A stretch of DNA of 64,000 nucleotides from Apostichopus japonicus (lineage: Eukaryota > Echinodermata > Holothuroidea > Aspidochirotida > Stichopodidae). Below the pieces are notes generated by a model, which did not search any database, was not told the DNA's origin, and was given only the letters and a program-made list of their open reading frames with translations. Positions 1 through 62,699 of the stretch are shown here, piece after piece. Position 1 is the stretch's first letter. Each line of letters opens with the position of its first letter. Made by a program: the position numbers and the translations under genes. The DNA lies in the NCBI RefSeq assembly GCF_037975245.1, contig NC_092561.1:498001-562000 (forward strand). Reading direction: 5' to 3'.

Positions 1-96
1 TGTGATACCTACATATGAGTGTTTGGGGAAGATATACCCCCTTCTTCATTTCTTTCTTGAATCTGATTTCTATTTGTGTTTTGCCTTCAATATCAG

Positions 97-50936
<50,840 letters not shown>

Positions 50937-51130
50937 AAAATACATTCCATTTATCTTCCATTGAATGCCTTGAAGAAGAAATATCACCTTGTTAAATATA
51001 TTTTGTGCTGTATAAAATAACTTTTATATAACCATACTGTGTTGTAAAGTACTGACTTGTGCCTCTGAAAATTTCTAAGAAAGAAAGAGAAAGATTTATA
51101 ACAAATAAAAATTTGTAAATTTGATATGTA
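50937..51130 (+). other. DNAH1: 3' untranslated region of DNAH1 (end approximate)
   Basis: AT-rich sequence following the stop codon. It runs to the poly(A) signal at 51104-51109, with cleavage expected 10-30 bases later; the exact end is not visible from sequence. Confidence 0.7.
51104..51109 (+). terminator. AATAAA poly(A) signal of DNAH1
   Basis: The first canonical AATAAA downstream of the dynein stop codon, 168 bases after it, with TGT-rich sequence following at about 51120-51145. Confidence 0.7.
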
Positions 51131-51360
51131 TTATTTTGGTTGTGTTTAAAAGAATATAAAAATTGTTCCCTTGAAGGAAAAAAAAAACTAACATTTCACT
51201 TATAGAGAACTAACGAAGAGTCAGATTTTTTCTGTTTTTTCTGTATTTTTTTTACTAATTTTTACACTATTTGCAGAGTTGACATTAAACTGTTTTCTTC
51301 TTGTAAAAAATATTGAGCATTTCTGAGCCACTTCAGTTTTCAATTTTAAAAATGATAAAG

Positions 51361-52512
51361 TTAACTTTTGTCTTGAGTAAAATACGATTTTCTAGAGGGT
51401 AGCATAATCAACCAATGATTGAATATGTTCACCGACCTTTTTGAATTAGGTTGAATATATATCCCGTAGGAATTTAAATACCATAGGGATGATATCAAAG
51501 ATATATTTTTGGGTACAGAAGAAACATGGTCTGTGTCCAAAGGAGAAATGTCCCTAGAGGCTGGTTTCACAGCAAAAACAAATGAATAAAAGTAGTAGCA
51601 AATGTTGGTAGGGTACATCCTGTAGACAAGAGAAACCATATCCCTGATACGAAAGGAACAATTTTTGTAGGGCAGGAGGGACATATCACTGAAGAGAGGA
51701 GAACTATCCCTAGAAACAGGGAGTTATATTCCATGTACTAAAAGCATATGTCCCTTATGTATATCCTGTACAACAAGGGGGCATATCCCATGTACTAAAA
51801 GCAGAACAAATGTAACTAGTGATATCATATGTCCCTTATGTATATCCCGTACAACAAGGGGGCATATCCCATGTACTAAAGCAGAACAAATGTAACTAGT
51901 GATATCATATGTCCCTTATGTATATCCCGTACAACAAGGGGGCATATCCCATGTACTAAAAGCAGAACAAATGTAACTAGTGATATCATATGTCCCTTAT
52001 GTATATCCCGTACAACAAGGGGGCATATCCCATGTACTAAAGCAGAACAAATGTAACTAGTGATATCATATGTCCCTTATGTATATCCCGTACAACAAGG
52101 GGGCATATCCCATGTACTAAAGCAGAACAAATGTAACTAGTGATATCATATGTCCCTTATGTATATCCCGTACAACAAGGGGGCATATCCCATGTACTAA
52201 AGCAGAACAAATGTAACTAGTGATATCATATGTCCCTTATGTATATCCCGTACAACAAGGGGGCATATCCCATGTACTAAAGCAGAACAAATGTAACTAG
52301 TGATATCATATGTCCCTTATGTATATCCCGTACAACAAGGGGGCATATCCCATGTACTAAAGCAGAACAAATGTAACTAGTGATATCATATGTCCCTTAT
52401 GTATATCCCGTACAACAAGGGGCATATCCCATGTACTAAAAGCAGAACAAATGTAACTAGTGATATCATATGTCCCTTATGTATATCCCGTACAACAAGG
52501 GGGCATATCCCT
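51361..52512. repeat. 80-bp satellite array (10 copies) with degenerate left flank
   Basis: TCCCTTATGTATATCC recurs at 51751, 51832, 51912, 51993, 52073, 52153, 52233, 52313, 52393 and 52473, a spacing of 80 or 81 bp, with near-perfect identity. From 51361 to 51720 the sequence has shorter, diverged phrases (CATATCCCT, ATCCTGTA, ACAAG) that look like decayed relatives. The array starts about 600 bp after the dynein poly(A) signal. Confidence 0.95.
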
Positions 52513-53400
52513 CTTATGAAGAAACCATATTTTCATTTTACAAAGAGCTTTAAGTCCCCCAATATCTACTATTATTGATCTGTGCATATAGAACAACTTT
52601 CATAGTATGTATACTTTCCTCCATTCATGGAGACACATGGTTATTCATTACTGATTATATCGTCTAATCACATCTCTAACAGCAAATGGTACAAATCCTG
52701 ATTAACTAATATCAAATCATTTTATTGTAACCCTCAAACTTGACTTGATGCATTAGTATGTGGTATTCTCCGAAATTGTTATCAATATTATACAGATGTA
52801 TGGGTAGTGAATATTAATGATTATACGTCTGAACATTAATTATAAATATTTCCATATAAAGACCGTATAGAAGATCGAGAAAAGGAAAGATTTTATATAA
52901 AACTTCACAGGTCTTGAAGAAGTGACATTTGTACTTTTGTAACCATATTTTTAACATGCTATATTATTGCTCAAAGGTATTAAATTACACTGTATACCTT
53001 TAGGAAATATTTTGAATGATTCAGTGTGGAATATTGTTGGGTGAAGGGGGGGGGGTGGAGATGACAGAGGGGAGGCATGGAGGGGCAACATTTAAATATG
53101 TATATAATCTTTGATGTCCCTTCTGACGGAGATAGAAATGGTTCCTGACATTATCAAATTCCGTCCTTTAGTCATCTTGAAAATTGGACATATTATTTAT
53201 AGAATTGAAAAATCAAAATTTTCATTAAAATATCAAGTGTTACCTTTTATTGTCAGTGTATTGCACACATTCGACACCCATCCCCCTCTTCTTGCCCCTC
53301 CTGTCACCCCTTCCCTTACTATCCACCCCTCATGGAGCTAAGAAAAATTATCTCACAACCTGAAGAAGGGAACAGACCAAAGGAAAACATTTTTCTAGTC
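52513..53400. other. Intergenic, nothing recognised
   Basis: AT-rich sequence without convincing open frames. A G-run lies near 53047-53056. CTGAAGA...GGAAAAC at 53360-53388 weakly resembles a decayed hammerhead core. Confidence 0.7.
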
Positions 53401-53404
53401 TGGT

Positions 53405-54060
53405 TTTTAGCTCATACCAGCATGCTGGTGTGAGCTATTGTTACAGTGCGGCGTCTATCACTCTATCACTCTATCCGTCAACAATTGGTAAAACCGCTCC
53501 CACTCGCACAGTGTTTGATGGAATTTCATGAAACAAGGACCATTAGGTATAGGTCCATCAGAGATGATCCAAAATTTGGGGTCAAAGGTCACCTGTGGGC
53601 CGTAATGGGCCATTTTGTGGAAATACGCAAAATGCTTCTTCTCCTACAGATTCCATGGTACAATGTTGAGGGTTTGTCACGATAGTACTATGGAAGTTTT
53701 ACCTTCAGGGTATTCATGAATTTGAGATCAAAGATCAACTAGGGGTCTTTCGTGGCCCGGGCCGCGGCCCTATATTTTCAAATTGCTTCTGTTCGTAAGG
53801 TGTATGGCCAGTTATAATGAAACTTGGTCACAACGTTCCACGGGATGACGGTTACGAGGGGTGTTCGGAAAATTGAGGTCAAATGTCATTTAGGGGGTCA
53901 TCGGGTCATTCTTTGTAATATTTTCAAATATCTCAATCTCCTCAAGATTTTTATGGATCACATTCAAAGTTGAACTGATGATTGTTGGATTGTGTATGAA
54001 TAAGGTGATGCCTAATAATTTTTGGTCAAAAGTTAATTAATTACCATTAATCCCCATTGT
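53405..54060. repeat. Dispersed repeat headed by a 26-bp near-perfect palindrome
   Basis: At 53410-53435 the sequence GCTCATACCAGCATGC is followed by its near-exact reverse complement, with one mismatched pair. What follows is a G/C-richer, non-coding text (GGTCAAAGGTCAC, GGCCCGGGCCGCGGCCC, AAACTTGGTCACAA) of a type seen dispersed in marine invertebrate genomes. The right end is uncertain. No coding capacity is visible. Confidence 0.55.
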
Positions 54061-54686
54061 TTAAAAAAATCTGAGCCTTCACCTTTTTGCCAAAGCTCCT
54101 TTAATTTGTCTCTGCAGTGTTTGTTTACATTTGTGGTTAAGCTCTGCAGAGGCTGTTAGTGGAATTAAAGCAGGATTGGAAGTTGTTATTAACTGTTGAA
54201 CTGTAACCATGAGAGCCCTGTAGCCAATCAGCACTTGTCGATTCTTAGAAGTCTTTGAGCCTGAGGTATGTAGGCAGCCAGGATTTGAGATGTTTTTTGT
54301 TGTGGTTTTTGGTTTCTGTGGGGATCTGTTGAGTTGGTAGTGATGTTTTGGAGGTGATGTCTCGGTTCCCCATTAATTCAAGGTGTGACCTAAAGGGCAT
54401 CTTTTCATCAAGTAAAAGAACATCTGTGTCTAAAATATTTTCAGCTAATTCTAAAATACTTACTGTAATATTAGCTCCTTTTAGAAAATGTGACACTTAG
54501 CACGTGGTTTTATTTATAAACTTTATTGCTTGATCTTTTGTTTACATGAACTGCACTCAGGTAATTTCATAATCTGTTGCTGCCGTATTGCGGGAGCAAC
54601 AAATAATCAATTGCTTCCATAGACCTTACCCCCCCCCCCGTCCCTCCTGCCCCAGCAATGAAGTGAAGGGATAGCCATCAACCGAT

Positions 54687-54765
54687 ACGGCGAGATAACT
54701 CAGTTCGTATATTAGCACGAAGTATTCTTGAGGTCACTGGTTCCAACCACGTTGCATCGATCCAA
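54687..54765 (+). repeat. Possible tRNA-derived SINE head, degenerate
   Basis: GATAACTCAGTTCGTA resembles an A box/D arm and GGTCACTGGTTCCAACCA a B box/T arm at about the right distance. Both are imperfect, and no tail or target duplication was found. Confidence 0.3.
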
Positions 54766-54769
54766 CCAT

Positions 54770-57500
54770 TTTCTTTGCTCAAGTTTCGAACTCTAACATA
54801 TAAAAGTACAGCTTTCCAGATCACCCAGGTAAAGTGCTACCCGGTGACGATATGTTATACCTCGACGTCCCTGCAGGGTCAAACTCCATACAAGTTATAA
54901 CACACCTGTGCTGCTCATTACATTATGCTAAGTCACATAAGTTACTTCAATTGCTTTGAATGACTGACTAAATATCTGCTTCTAGTTTCATAAAGGACTC
55001 AGTAAAAGTTCAAAATAATCATAAATCATGAACGAAATATAGACACTATATATATCTATATATATATATATATAACAAACTTTTAAGCTATCAGCATGTA
55101 TCAGTCATACCGAACCTGATCTCTTCAATGTGGAAAATAATCATTATTTTAATTGACAAATGAATTCAGTCAGTCTATATCATTAGGGAAAAGGGATTGC
55201 CATGCTCTCGATGGCTGTGTATTACATCCATATATACATGATATGAGGGGTCGAGTTCAATTGCATGCGGTTATTATAGTACACATGACAGGCTGATTGG
55301 ACAACGGAATACTGTACATTTAATCAGAGGCCCTAATCAAGCATGCTTCGGGTTTCGATCCTGGCACCGATGTTTTGAAGCAGGTTCATACATTACTAGT
55401 AAGATACCAGGTCCTCGCCATTGGGACTAGGTCAGGATGTACGTTGGTGGGAGGGTGGAGGGGGGGGGGTGACAAGCCCTAGTTAGTTGTCATAGCAACG
55501 ATTTTAAAGGGATGCGGTGCAGCCACCGGTGGTAAATTCAACTATAGTATTGAATACTGGCTTTTACACATCAGAAAATACTTTAGAAAAAAAACTTTGT
55601 ATTCCCATGCTTGTGCAGAGGGAAGTGTTTCCCTTGCAAATACAATTGCGAGATATATCCGATAGCTGTCGTTCTCACCCCACAGAAAGTATTTTTTTTT
55701 GGAGGGGGTGGCGGATGGGCGGGGGATTCAGATTACAAATACTGTCGTTCTTATACCCTTGTAACCACCCAACCTCCCTATGTCTATTCGGATTGTAAGG
55801 GCATTATCGTGCAAATATACGGTATATAACAAAGCCGGGCATATGACCCCAGCTTAGTATAGTATGATACGGTATGTTTGGAAAAGTCACTGATTAAGTC
55901 CCAAGTCCGAGTTAAGATATTACAACCTGTCCTCTTCCAGTTAGTCCGGCCCGAGAAATAAGGTCGGAGTCCAATTGCGTCTATGTATAATGCTGCAGTC
56001 AGCAGTAGGTTGTATCTTAAACTAGCAGACTGGCTGTAATACAGTGATGGTCAATCAATGTCCAGAGCCGTAGCGCATTCGAGTATCAGACCACTTGCGA
56101 GTCTGCCTCATCTATAAGCAACAGTTCCCAACTGTATAGGTCTATTATAAAAGCCCTAAAAGGGATTTTCTTTGCCTTTTCTCAATTACATAAAAGTTGG
56201 TAGGGTAATTCATTAGGACGCCTCTTCTCATAATACAGCTATGGCAATAGCTTTTGAATTAGGAGTCAATGGAGGTCTGTATGGGCCCTGGCAGTAGGCG
56301 TGGGTAAAACAAAAATCCGTGGGTGTAAGAGGATTTATAACAAGTAAAAGGTATACTAATTGGTAAAGTTTAAGAGGACCCACGCACGAATCGAATGCAA
56401 ATAGCAAGGAACGAAGGTAAGCACAAGCAAATACGAGAGGTTCATAAGTGTGTGTTTTGCTCTTTCCTCAAAAGATAGTTAGGCCCCCAAACTGTGATAC
56501 AGGTTATCCCAGTATAGGTTAGCCACGAGTGACGTCAAATAACATTTGGAGAAGTTTGAAGGAGATTGAAAGGGAGGGTTGGTGACACAGACTTGTATTG
56601 GTATAGGCTAGTGTGTGGGGTGGGCGGGGGGTAGGGGGTAAGTTCAGGCCCCTTTTGTAGCAGAAGATAATAATCAGTTGAACGTTTGTTGGTGACCCGA
56701 CGACCTGCGTATCAGCGTCATGCGGTCACGTGAAAATGTTGTCAAATTGCCCAAAACATCAGAATTTGCGAACTAAAATATTGAGTCCGTTGTTTTGTAG
56801 CTGTTAGTTGACTCCTTGAAGGTATAATTTATGAGGCCTACGAACTTTCTCATTATCAAAGTTTAATGTTATCAGCTATCCGGTTCCACAAATTCAAGTT
56901 TAAACATAACGATATAGCTAGGACCCAGAAATCATATTTACTACAACCATCTTATTACTTGATGATGAAATAATACTGAGGTTGTAGATGGAATGTACAG
57001 CCGTGATAAGATCCGTGATGAGAGATAAAACTTTAAGATGAAAAGCAAAAGAGGAATGTTTAGAAAGGAATACATGTTAAAGTCACACAGGAAAGGACCT
57101 GGACGGGAAAGACAAATCTACTAGTACGCTGATCTACGCAGCTCCAACCCTCCAATAACAGAAATTTACTGAGACACATAGAAAATGGGTGTAACCAAGA
57201 ATACAAGTGATGAGCAAGAACGACTAGCAACGAAATGTGCCACGATAAATGATACACGTCAATTCAAAAGTGTTGGAAAAACGTGATAATATTTATGTGA
57301 CTGCGCAATACTAGTCATTCTGCTTTCAGATTTCACTGAGGACAGAAGCAATAGATGAATTCTAGTTAGCCTATAGATATTACACAACAAAATCCCAGCG
57401 AGTCCACATGTGTGAGGAACGATTTGCATCTCAAATTTTCTTTACTACGAGAGGAAATTAACAGCTGTTTTATCTGTGAATGAAAAATGTTTATGCAACA
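54770..57500. other. Intergenic, no gene recognised
   Basis: Contains a (TA)n tract (55050-55075), G-runs (55459-55468, 56623-56638) and otherwise unique sequence. No exon with family resemblance was found on either strand. Confidence 0.6.
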
Positions 57501-57505
57501 AGTAT

Positions 57506-57516
57506 CTGATTGGTCC
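57506..57516 (-). promoter_or_regulatory. Inverted CCAAT box (NF-Y type)
   Basis: CTGATTGGTCC fits the NF-Y consensus in inverted orientation, about 550 bp upstream of the ATG at 58067. ACGTGG follows at about 57539. No TATA box is obvious, so the start site is unknown. Confidence 0.35.
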
Positions 57517-58066
57517 ATCTGCTGAAACGGTTCTGCTTACGTGGCGATTCTATTACTAGTGGGCGTATCTAATATTATTATTCACGCTTACTACGCTGTG
57601 AGATTCGTCCATATGCTGAGCGAGCATATTGAATTTTTCGACCATATTTCGTTTAATTTCATATCAAACGGGTGATAGAGCATCAAATTGGAAGTTTCTA
57701 AGACAAGAGAAGGATTTTTATTTATCTAAGGGGTTAAACTTTGGAGCAATTGGCCACCAATGCTAGTTTACTTTAATACAGCGGAGTGATTCACAAATGA
57801 CATTTGCAAGGACAGCACCACTGTAGAGAACAGCTGTTCAGCTAGAGCTAGTCTTGCGTTATATTGGAAATCCAATGTGTGCACAGTAAACAGTACACAG
57901 ACAGCTTCCGCTGACTGACTACAGATTTCGTCGGAAAAAATTCTGACTTTTACAGAGGCAGGCACACACGCGAAACCAATACTGGACCGAAACAGGTTGC
58001 CAAAATTCTGACAGATTATCCCCTTTACGGCCCGGAACCGTCCCTAGACTAAGGCTTAGAAGCGCC

Positions 58067-58156
58067 ATGGAGGATTTGTTAGCAGACGATAGGCCTACTG
58101 ACTTTTGTGATAATGATTTCCAGTATATACTCGACACGGGGGTCTTCAAGAACGTG
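58067..58156 (+). CDS. Probable first coding exon of an unidentified gene (partial)
   Basis: ATG at 58067 sits in a strong Kozak-like context (GCGCCATGG) and opens 30 codons ending at a good donor, GTG|GTATGT, in phase 0. The peptide is acidic with aromatic residues (MEDLLADD, then DFCDNDFQYILDTG), 9 Asp/Glu in 30, which resembles an N-terminal acidic activation segment; I do not recognise the protein. An in-frame TAG upstream (58046-58048) supports this ATG as the first. The surrounding 57900-58070 is GC-richer than its flanks, as expected for a 5' UTR. No further exon was found to 64000, so the first intron would exceed 5.8 kb. Confidence 0.5.
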
Positions 58157-59667
58157 GTATGTACGCTATACTATATTACTAATTCCTATATGTTTTTCGA
58201 CCCATGTATCAAAGACATACCAACCTCCTTTGATAGCATTTAACAAATTATAAATTATTATACCATTATGTTGTTCAACAGTTTTGTTGTGTTGCTTTGG
58301 TTCCTACAACTCTCCTTACTGCAAATTACAAATATGCTAGGCTACTTCATAACGATATTGGCAGAAAATAAGTTTACATGATAGGGACAGCATAGCTGCA
58401 CCATGGCATATTTCTGTGGCAGCGTCCATATTTCATCATACCATATGCTGTTAGCCTATTGTATTCATAATGACTTGTGAGTGTTATGATGTGGTTCGTG
58501 TGACTTTCAACAACCTGCCAAACATACATTATCTCTAAACAATTGTTTCAACTACTGATAACATCATATTTGTTGTTTACAAGCAATAGACCTCAGCATG
58601 AACTCTGCCCATAACAATTGTTAGGAGATATCTTGGTTGATGTTTATCTTATCTGCATCAGTTAATGTTTGCAGATATGTTCTAAAGTGGAAATTTCATT
58701 TTAGCCCTTTTATAAACTCTCCATCGATATGATTGTTTTTGCCAGATTATGTATTTATAACAAACTCAGTCTATCAAAAGTTGCAATAAATGTGAAACAA
58801 ACATGTATTCTACCAAACATGCTAAATATATATTATAGACCTGCCATCAAAGATTCCAACCCCCCCCCCCCCACCCCTACCTGCTAGCTCCATCTTTCAA
58901 TTTACAAGTTTCAACACAATTTCATAGTACTGTACTTGATGCTGCCAAAACTATAGGAAAACCCCAAAGGACTATGTAAACCTCTTTCTTTCAAAGTAGG
59001 TTTGGTTTGTAATATCTTATCCAGAGTGCAAAACCTGTCTGCTTATCAGCTATTTATTGTAATGATTTCCAATTAGGCTTCCTTTATTTGATAAACTATC
59101 CATATATAGCACTTTTGTGTCCTAAGACTTCTGGTCATCTTTATTGATTTCTGTCTATGCTGCTTCCTTCCTTTCTGGAAGCTCCAGACTTGCATCCCTC
59201 CCTTTATAGTAAATCTCGATCAAGCTTACAATGGAAGATTTATTCCAAAGAAGCTAAAACTCAGAGAGTTAAAAATCTTCTGAGATAAATCACCACAGAT
59301 TTTAGCTCTATTGTGTAGTGGTTTATTATCTGGGCCAGTCAACTGCTGGGAAATCAACCTTGTACTTAAAAATGGCCCGGACTTTAAGAAGATTTAAGCT
59401 TAGAAGGCCTCAGAAGAGAGAGGCTCAGCTCTGTTTGTAGTGTTTGAGTACTTCAAATGGTCCATTCCATTGCTTGTCACTATTTCATCTTTTACAACTT
59501 TACCTCATATATTTCAATATTATATACTGAAATGTTAACAAAATATATAGTGAAATAAATTACTGAGTACAACATGCATGGAGTTTACTTATGACTGGTA
59601 GTTCTTTTGTTTTGATCTTGAATTAAAATATTTTCAAGGGCTTCATTTCTGAACTTACTATCACATA
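58157..59667 (+). other. Probable first intron of the unidentified gene, left part
   Basis: AT-rich sequence with a C-run at 58858-58872. I see no exon, tRNA or mobile element in it. Confidence 0.5.
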
Positions 59668-60319
59668 CCTGTATACAAGGGCGGCGGAAGTACTTTTAAT
59701 CTGGGGGGGCACCGACATCAAAGGGCACTTTGCAGAAATTCAATTGGACTGATGTAGCCTGATATTTAGTACCCTTTATAACTCTTATTGTATTATCTTA
59801 TTTGCGTATACACATCACTCCATCAACGCCCCCCCCCCCCCCAATGAAAATATGCATACTAGCACTGCAATATCCAATGTGCAAATTGGGAAACAAGGAA
59901 CAAGTTTTCTATTGAGACAAATGAGGTGAAATCATGCTAGTTGCTAATGTAAAAATTTTCCGGATTAGAGTTTATTTCTTGTTAATATATTAACAAATTG
60001 TTTCCATTCGAAATAGCTTTGAGTTTGACCCACATAAATTCATTTAAAGTCAGGGGCGTAGCCAAAGTTGTATGCACGACTATCTGAGCGGAGCGCCACC
60101 ATCGGTTGGCGCGGAGCGTACAAGAAAATTTTGGTTTTACAAACCCAACAGATGGCCGGAAACGGCCCTTCCCGAGTGTTCATTCTGGTCCCCTGGCCTC
60201 TTGCTAACTTGAGACACCTCAATTTTTATGCAGAAAAAGGGCACATTTTTAACCCTGAGGAAAAGTGGGGGGGCACGTGCCCCCTGTGCCCCCCCGGTTC
60301 CGCCGCCCTTGCCTGTATA
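59668..60319. mobile_element. hAT-like non-autonomous element (MITE) with 8-bp target duplication
   Basis: The element runs 59676-60311 (636 bp). Its ends are CAAGGGCGGCGGAA and the exact inverted TTCCGCCGCCCTTG. It is flanked by a perfect 8-bp direct repeat CCTGTATA (59668-59675 and 60312-60319). The 8-bp duplication and CA(A)GGG ends are the hAT superfamily signature. There is no transposase. Subterminal G/C runs occur at both ends (GGGGGGGCAC). An internal CAGGGGCGTAGCCAAA at 60051 is itself like a hAT terminus, suggesting a nested or composite element. Confidence 0.85.
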
Positions 60320-62540
60320 TACTTCCTGCATATAATAAGGTATGTAGTTATGAGCATAATGTATAAAAAATAAGGGAACAATCCCATCCACATCATAATA
60401 ATGTTGTTATGTTTTGTTTATCAATTTTGTTTAATGTTTAAAGTTACAGCAAATTAATGCATTGACTTACCCACATGGTAAACAAATTATAACAGTAACT
60501 AAGGTTATTAATTTTTCCCGGAACAAGGTCAAAATCAAGAACATCCTGTTCTGCTTACAGTATCATTCAGTCTGTGATGTATACATTGTGGTTAATAAGT
60601 TTGACATATGGTTGCAATATACATATATTGCAGTGTGTACTGAAGGGTTGTCAGTTTTACTGTTCAAAGTTAAACCATACTTACTGACATACACAAGTCA
60701 GTAGGCTCTAGCCTCAACTACCTTAGTTGGGACAATACACTATTCAAACATATCACAGAATCATATGTCTGGAGAAGTTCCTTTAAATACAACATTTGTT
60801 ATGAATCATTTTTCATATATGTTTGAACTACAGTATTAGTAGTAGGAAGTGAATGCATGGGGATGTTTCATGTGTTTAGTTTGGGAAGTTGGGGGGGTAG
60901 GGGGGTTGGCAGGCATCGTAACAATCTTGAACAGGATGAGCAATCTGGCCATAATAGTCTCAGTCACTGCACATTATGCTGTAGTACTGTATACATACAG
61001 TATATGTACTAAATAAGTTGTGTTTTTCAAATTGTAGTACTGTGCGGTGTATACATATACAGTGGATTCATAGCCAAATCATAATTTTAGTTGAGCTTTG
61101 TTGACAAATTCAGGACCAAACGTCCCACCCCCTCCCACACCCCAATGGTTTCGTATAAAAAGGAAAACAAGGGAATTGAAATTAATCTGGATTCTAGCCT
61201 ATACTATTAAATTAATGATACTCTATATGTAGTATTAAGTTTAGTATCTGAGTATTGTTTACCAGCCCCCTAATCAATACTATAATCCCCCCCTCTCAGG
61301 AGACATTGGTGGTAGAGCTATAGTAACTAATACAATTTTCTGCAGTCCATCTTATACAGGGGTGTGGGGGGGGGTTGACCTCATTTCAATATGAAAGCTA
61401 TAAATGGATGGAGTTACAGAACTAAATCCAGATTCTTGACCCCTTTAGGTTATTCCTTGTAATTGTGGTTGTTAACATGGCTTATCAGATTTTGAAGGTT
61501 CAAGCTTTAATTTTTAATAACCCTGAAGTTAACAGTAGGGGAGTGAGTGGGTTTGGAATAAATGTTCACAAAACACAAACCAAAAGTGTCAGCTAGTCAG
61601 ATTCTTTACTTTTTGAGTCTATGAATACACGCAAAAAAAATATATATTTTAGAAATTTTAAAAATTTTGGAAATTTTTCTTGATACCAAAAAGGCAAATT
61701 CCAACAATAAATTGTAGTTAAGCCATTAACTTATTGACTAGTCAAGTTTAATTCAACTAGGACGAAAAAAAAAGTTTTAACTAGCCTACTGTAGATTTAA
61801 ATACTTGTGATTCCCAGTCCTTTTGATTGCACCTTTGCAATATATATTACATATTTATAATGTTATCAAAACAATGTAACTTATAATGCAGAAGGCCTCT
61901 AGTACAGTAATACTCAGTAGCTTTTTCTCACAGTATCAGTGTCACTGCACTGTCTAGTGTCCTTAGTCTCAGATGCTTCCTGCTTGTAGCTGAGAGCTGT
62001 TGTACTCCTACAGTAGGTCACATTTTCCACAAATCAATGATACTCTAGGCCTACTTGTGATGGTGTAGGTCAGGGGTTTGTTACCAAACCAATAATCCAT
62101 TCTGAGCTGGTAGCAGACAATCCCCGCAGGGAGGCTGGCATTTTGGCCTTTGACCTCCAGACAGATTCGAAACTGTCTGATGAAGATTTTATGACACTTT
62201 TTTTGAGCCAAATATGCAGACTGAGGAGAAACTAAAACTGTTCATTTTCAATTATGACTGCCTTCTTAGTCATCAAGTTTATATAAGAAGAAGAAGACGG
62301 TGTTAACATGATCTCATATCATGCCTGAGGAAGATTGCCGTATCCATGTGAACAGAAACATCACAGATAAGTGAGCATCTTAACAGAAGATGTGAAACTG
62401 ATTGTAAATATGAAGCATGGGACTTGGATGGCAGTGAAAAAAGTATTTGAGACCTTGCTCTTATTTATACCATACTGCAGAAAGAATGAAATCTCGACAG
62501 CAAGCATTAGAAACAAATTTGCACATAAATATATATATGT
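60320..62540. other. Non-coding sequence, probable intron of the unidentified gene
   Basis: AT-rich, with G/C runs (60889-60905, 61284-61294, 61362-61374) and no supported exon. CTGAGGA...GAAACATC at 62325-62362 weakly echoes a hammerhead core but has no stem II. Confidence 0.5.
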
Positions 62541-62545
62541 TTATA

Positions 62546-62696
62546 TGTGAATGACACACCAGAAAAATTCCACTTCATGACCGGTTTCGTCCTTTTGGGA
62601 CTCATCAGGCGAAGGTAGGAATCGAACCCTGGATCTTTGTGTCACAAATCGAAGTCCGTACCACTCGACCACAGTGATTTTACTGGTGTGTGAATG
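62546..62696 (-). mobile_element. Short tRNA-like element carrying a hammerhead motif (SINE/retrozyme-like)
   Basis: On the minus strand, 5' to 3': inverted end CACACCAG (62690-62683 complement), A box TGGTCGAGTGGT (62671-62660), B box GGTTCGATTCC (62628-62618) 31 bases later, then the hammerhead motif (62614-62573), and the other inverted end (62562-62555). TGTGAATG occurs directly on both sides (62546-62553 and 62689-62696), a possible 8-bp target duplication overlapping the inverted end. No acceptor stem can pair, so it is tRNA-derived rather than a tRNA gene. Confidence 0.65.
62573..62614 (-). ncRNA. Hammerhead ribozyme motif with intact catalytic core
   Basis: Reading the minus strand: CTGATGA (62608-62602); stem II GTCC and GGAC (62601-62598, 62592-62589) closed by loop CAAAA; GAAA (62588-62585); then CCGGTC, with cleavage expected after C at 62579. 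All core positions match the consensus. Stem III would be only ACC/GGT with no loop; ACCGGT is self-complementary, as in dimeric hammerheads. Stem I pairs CTTCG (62614-62610) with TGAAG (62577-62573) including one G-U, with a C/A mismatch next to the core. Confidence 0.75.
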
Positions 62697-62699
62697 CGT

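Noticed and set aside
53360-53392. Fourth hammerhead-like motif (CTGAAGA ... GGAAAAC)
   Set aside because: Stem II pairing is poor and the cleavage triplet is unclear; at best a very decayed relative.
60068-60391. Open frames of 84-101 codons on both strands
   Set aside because: They lie mostly within the hAT-like MITE, have no domain resemblance and are chance frames in its GC-rich interior.
62325-62362. Third hammerhead motif (CTGAGGA ... GAAACATC)
   Set aside because: The sequence between the two boxes cannot form a convincing stem II and stem I does not pair.
62618-62671. A functional tRNA gene
   Set aside because: A and B boxes are good, but there is no pairing acceptor stem and the T stem is broken; better explained as a tRNA-derived element.
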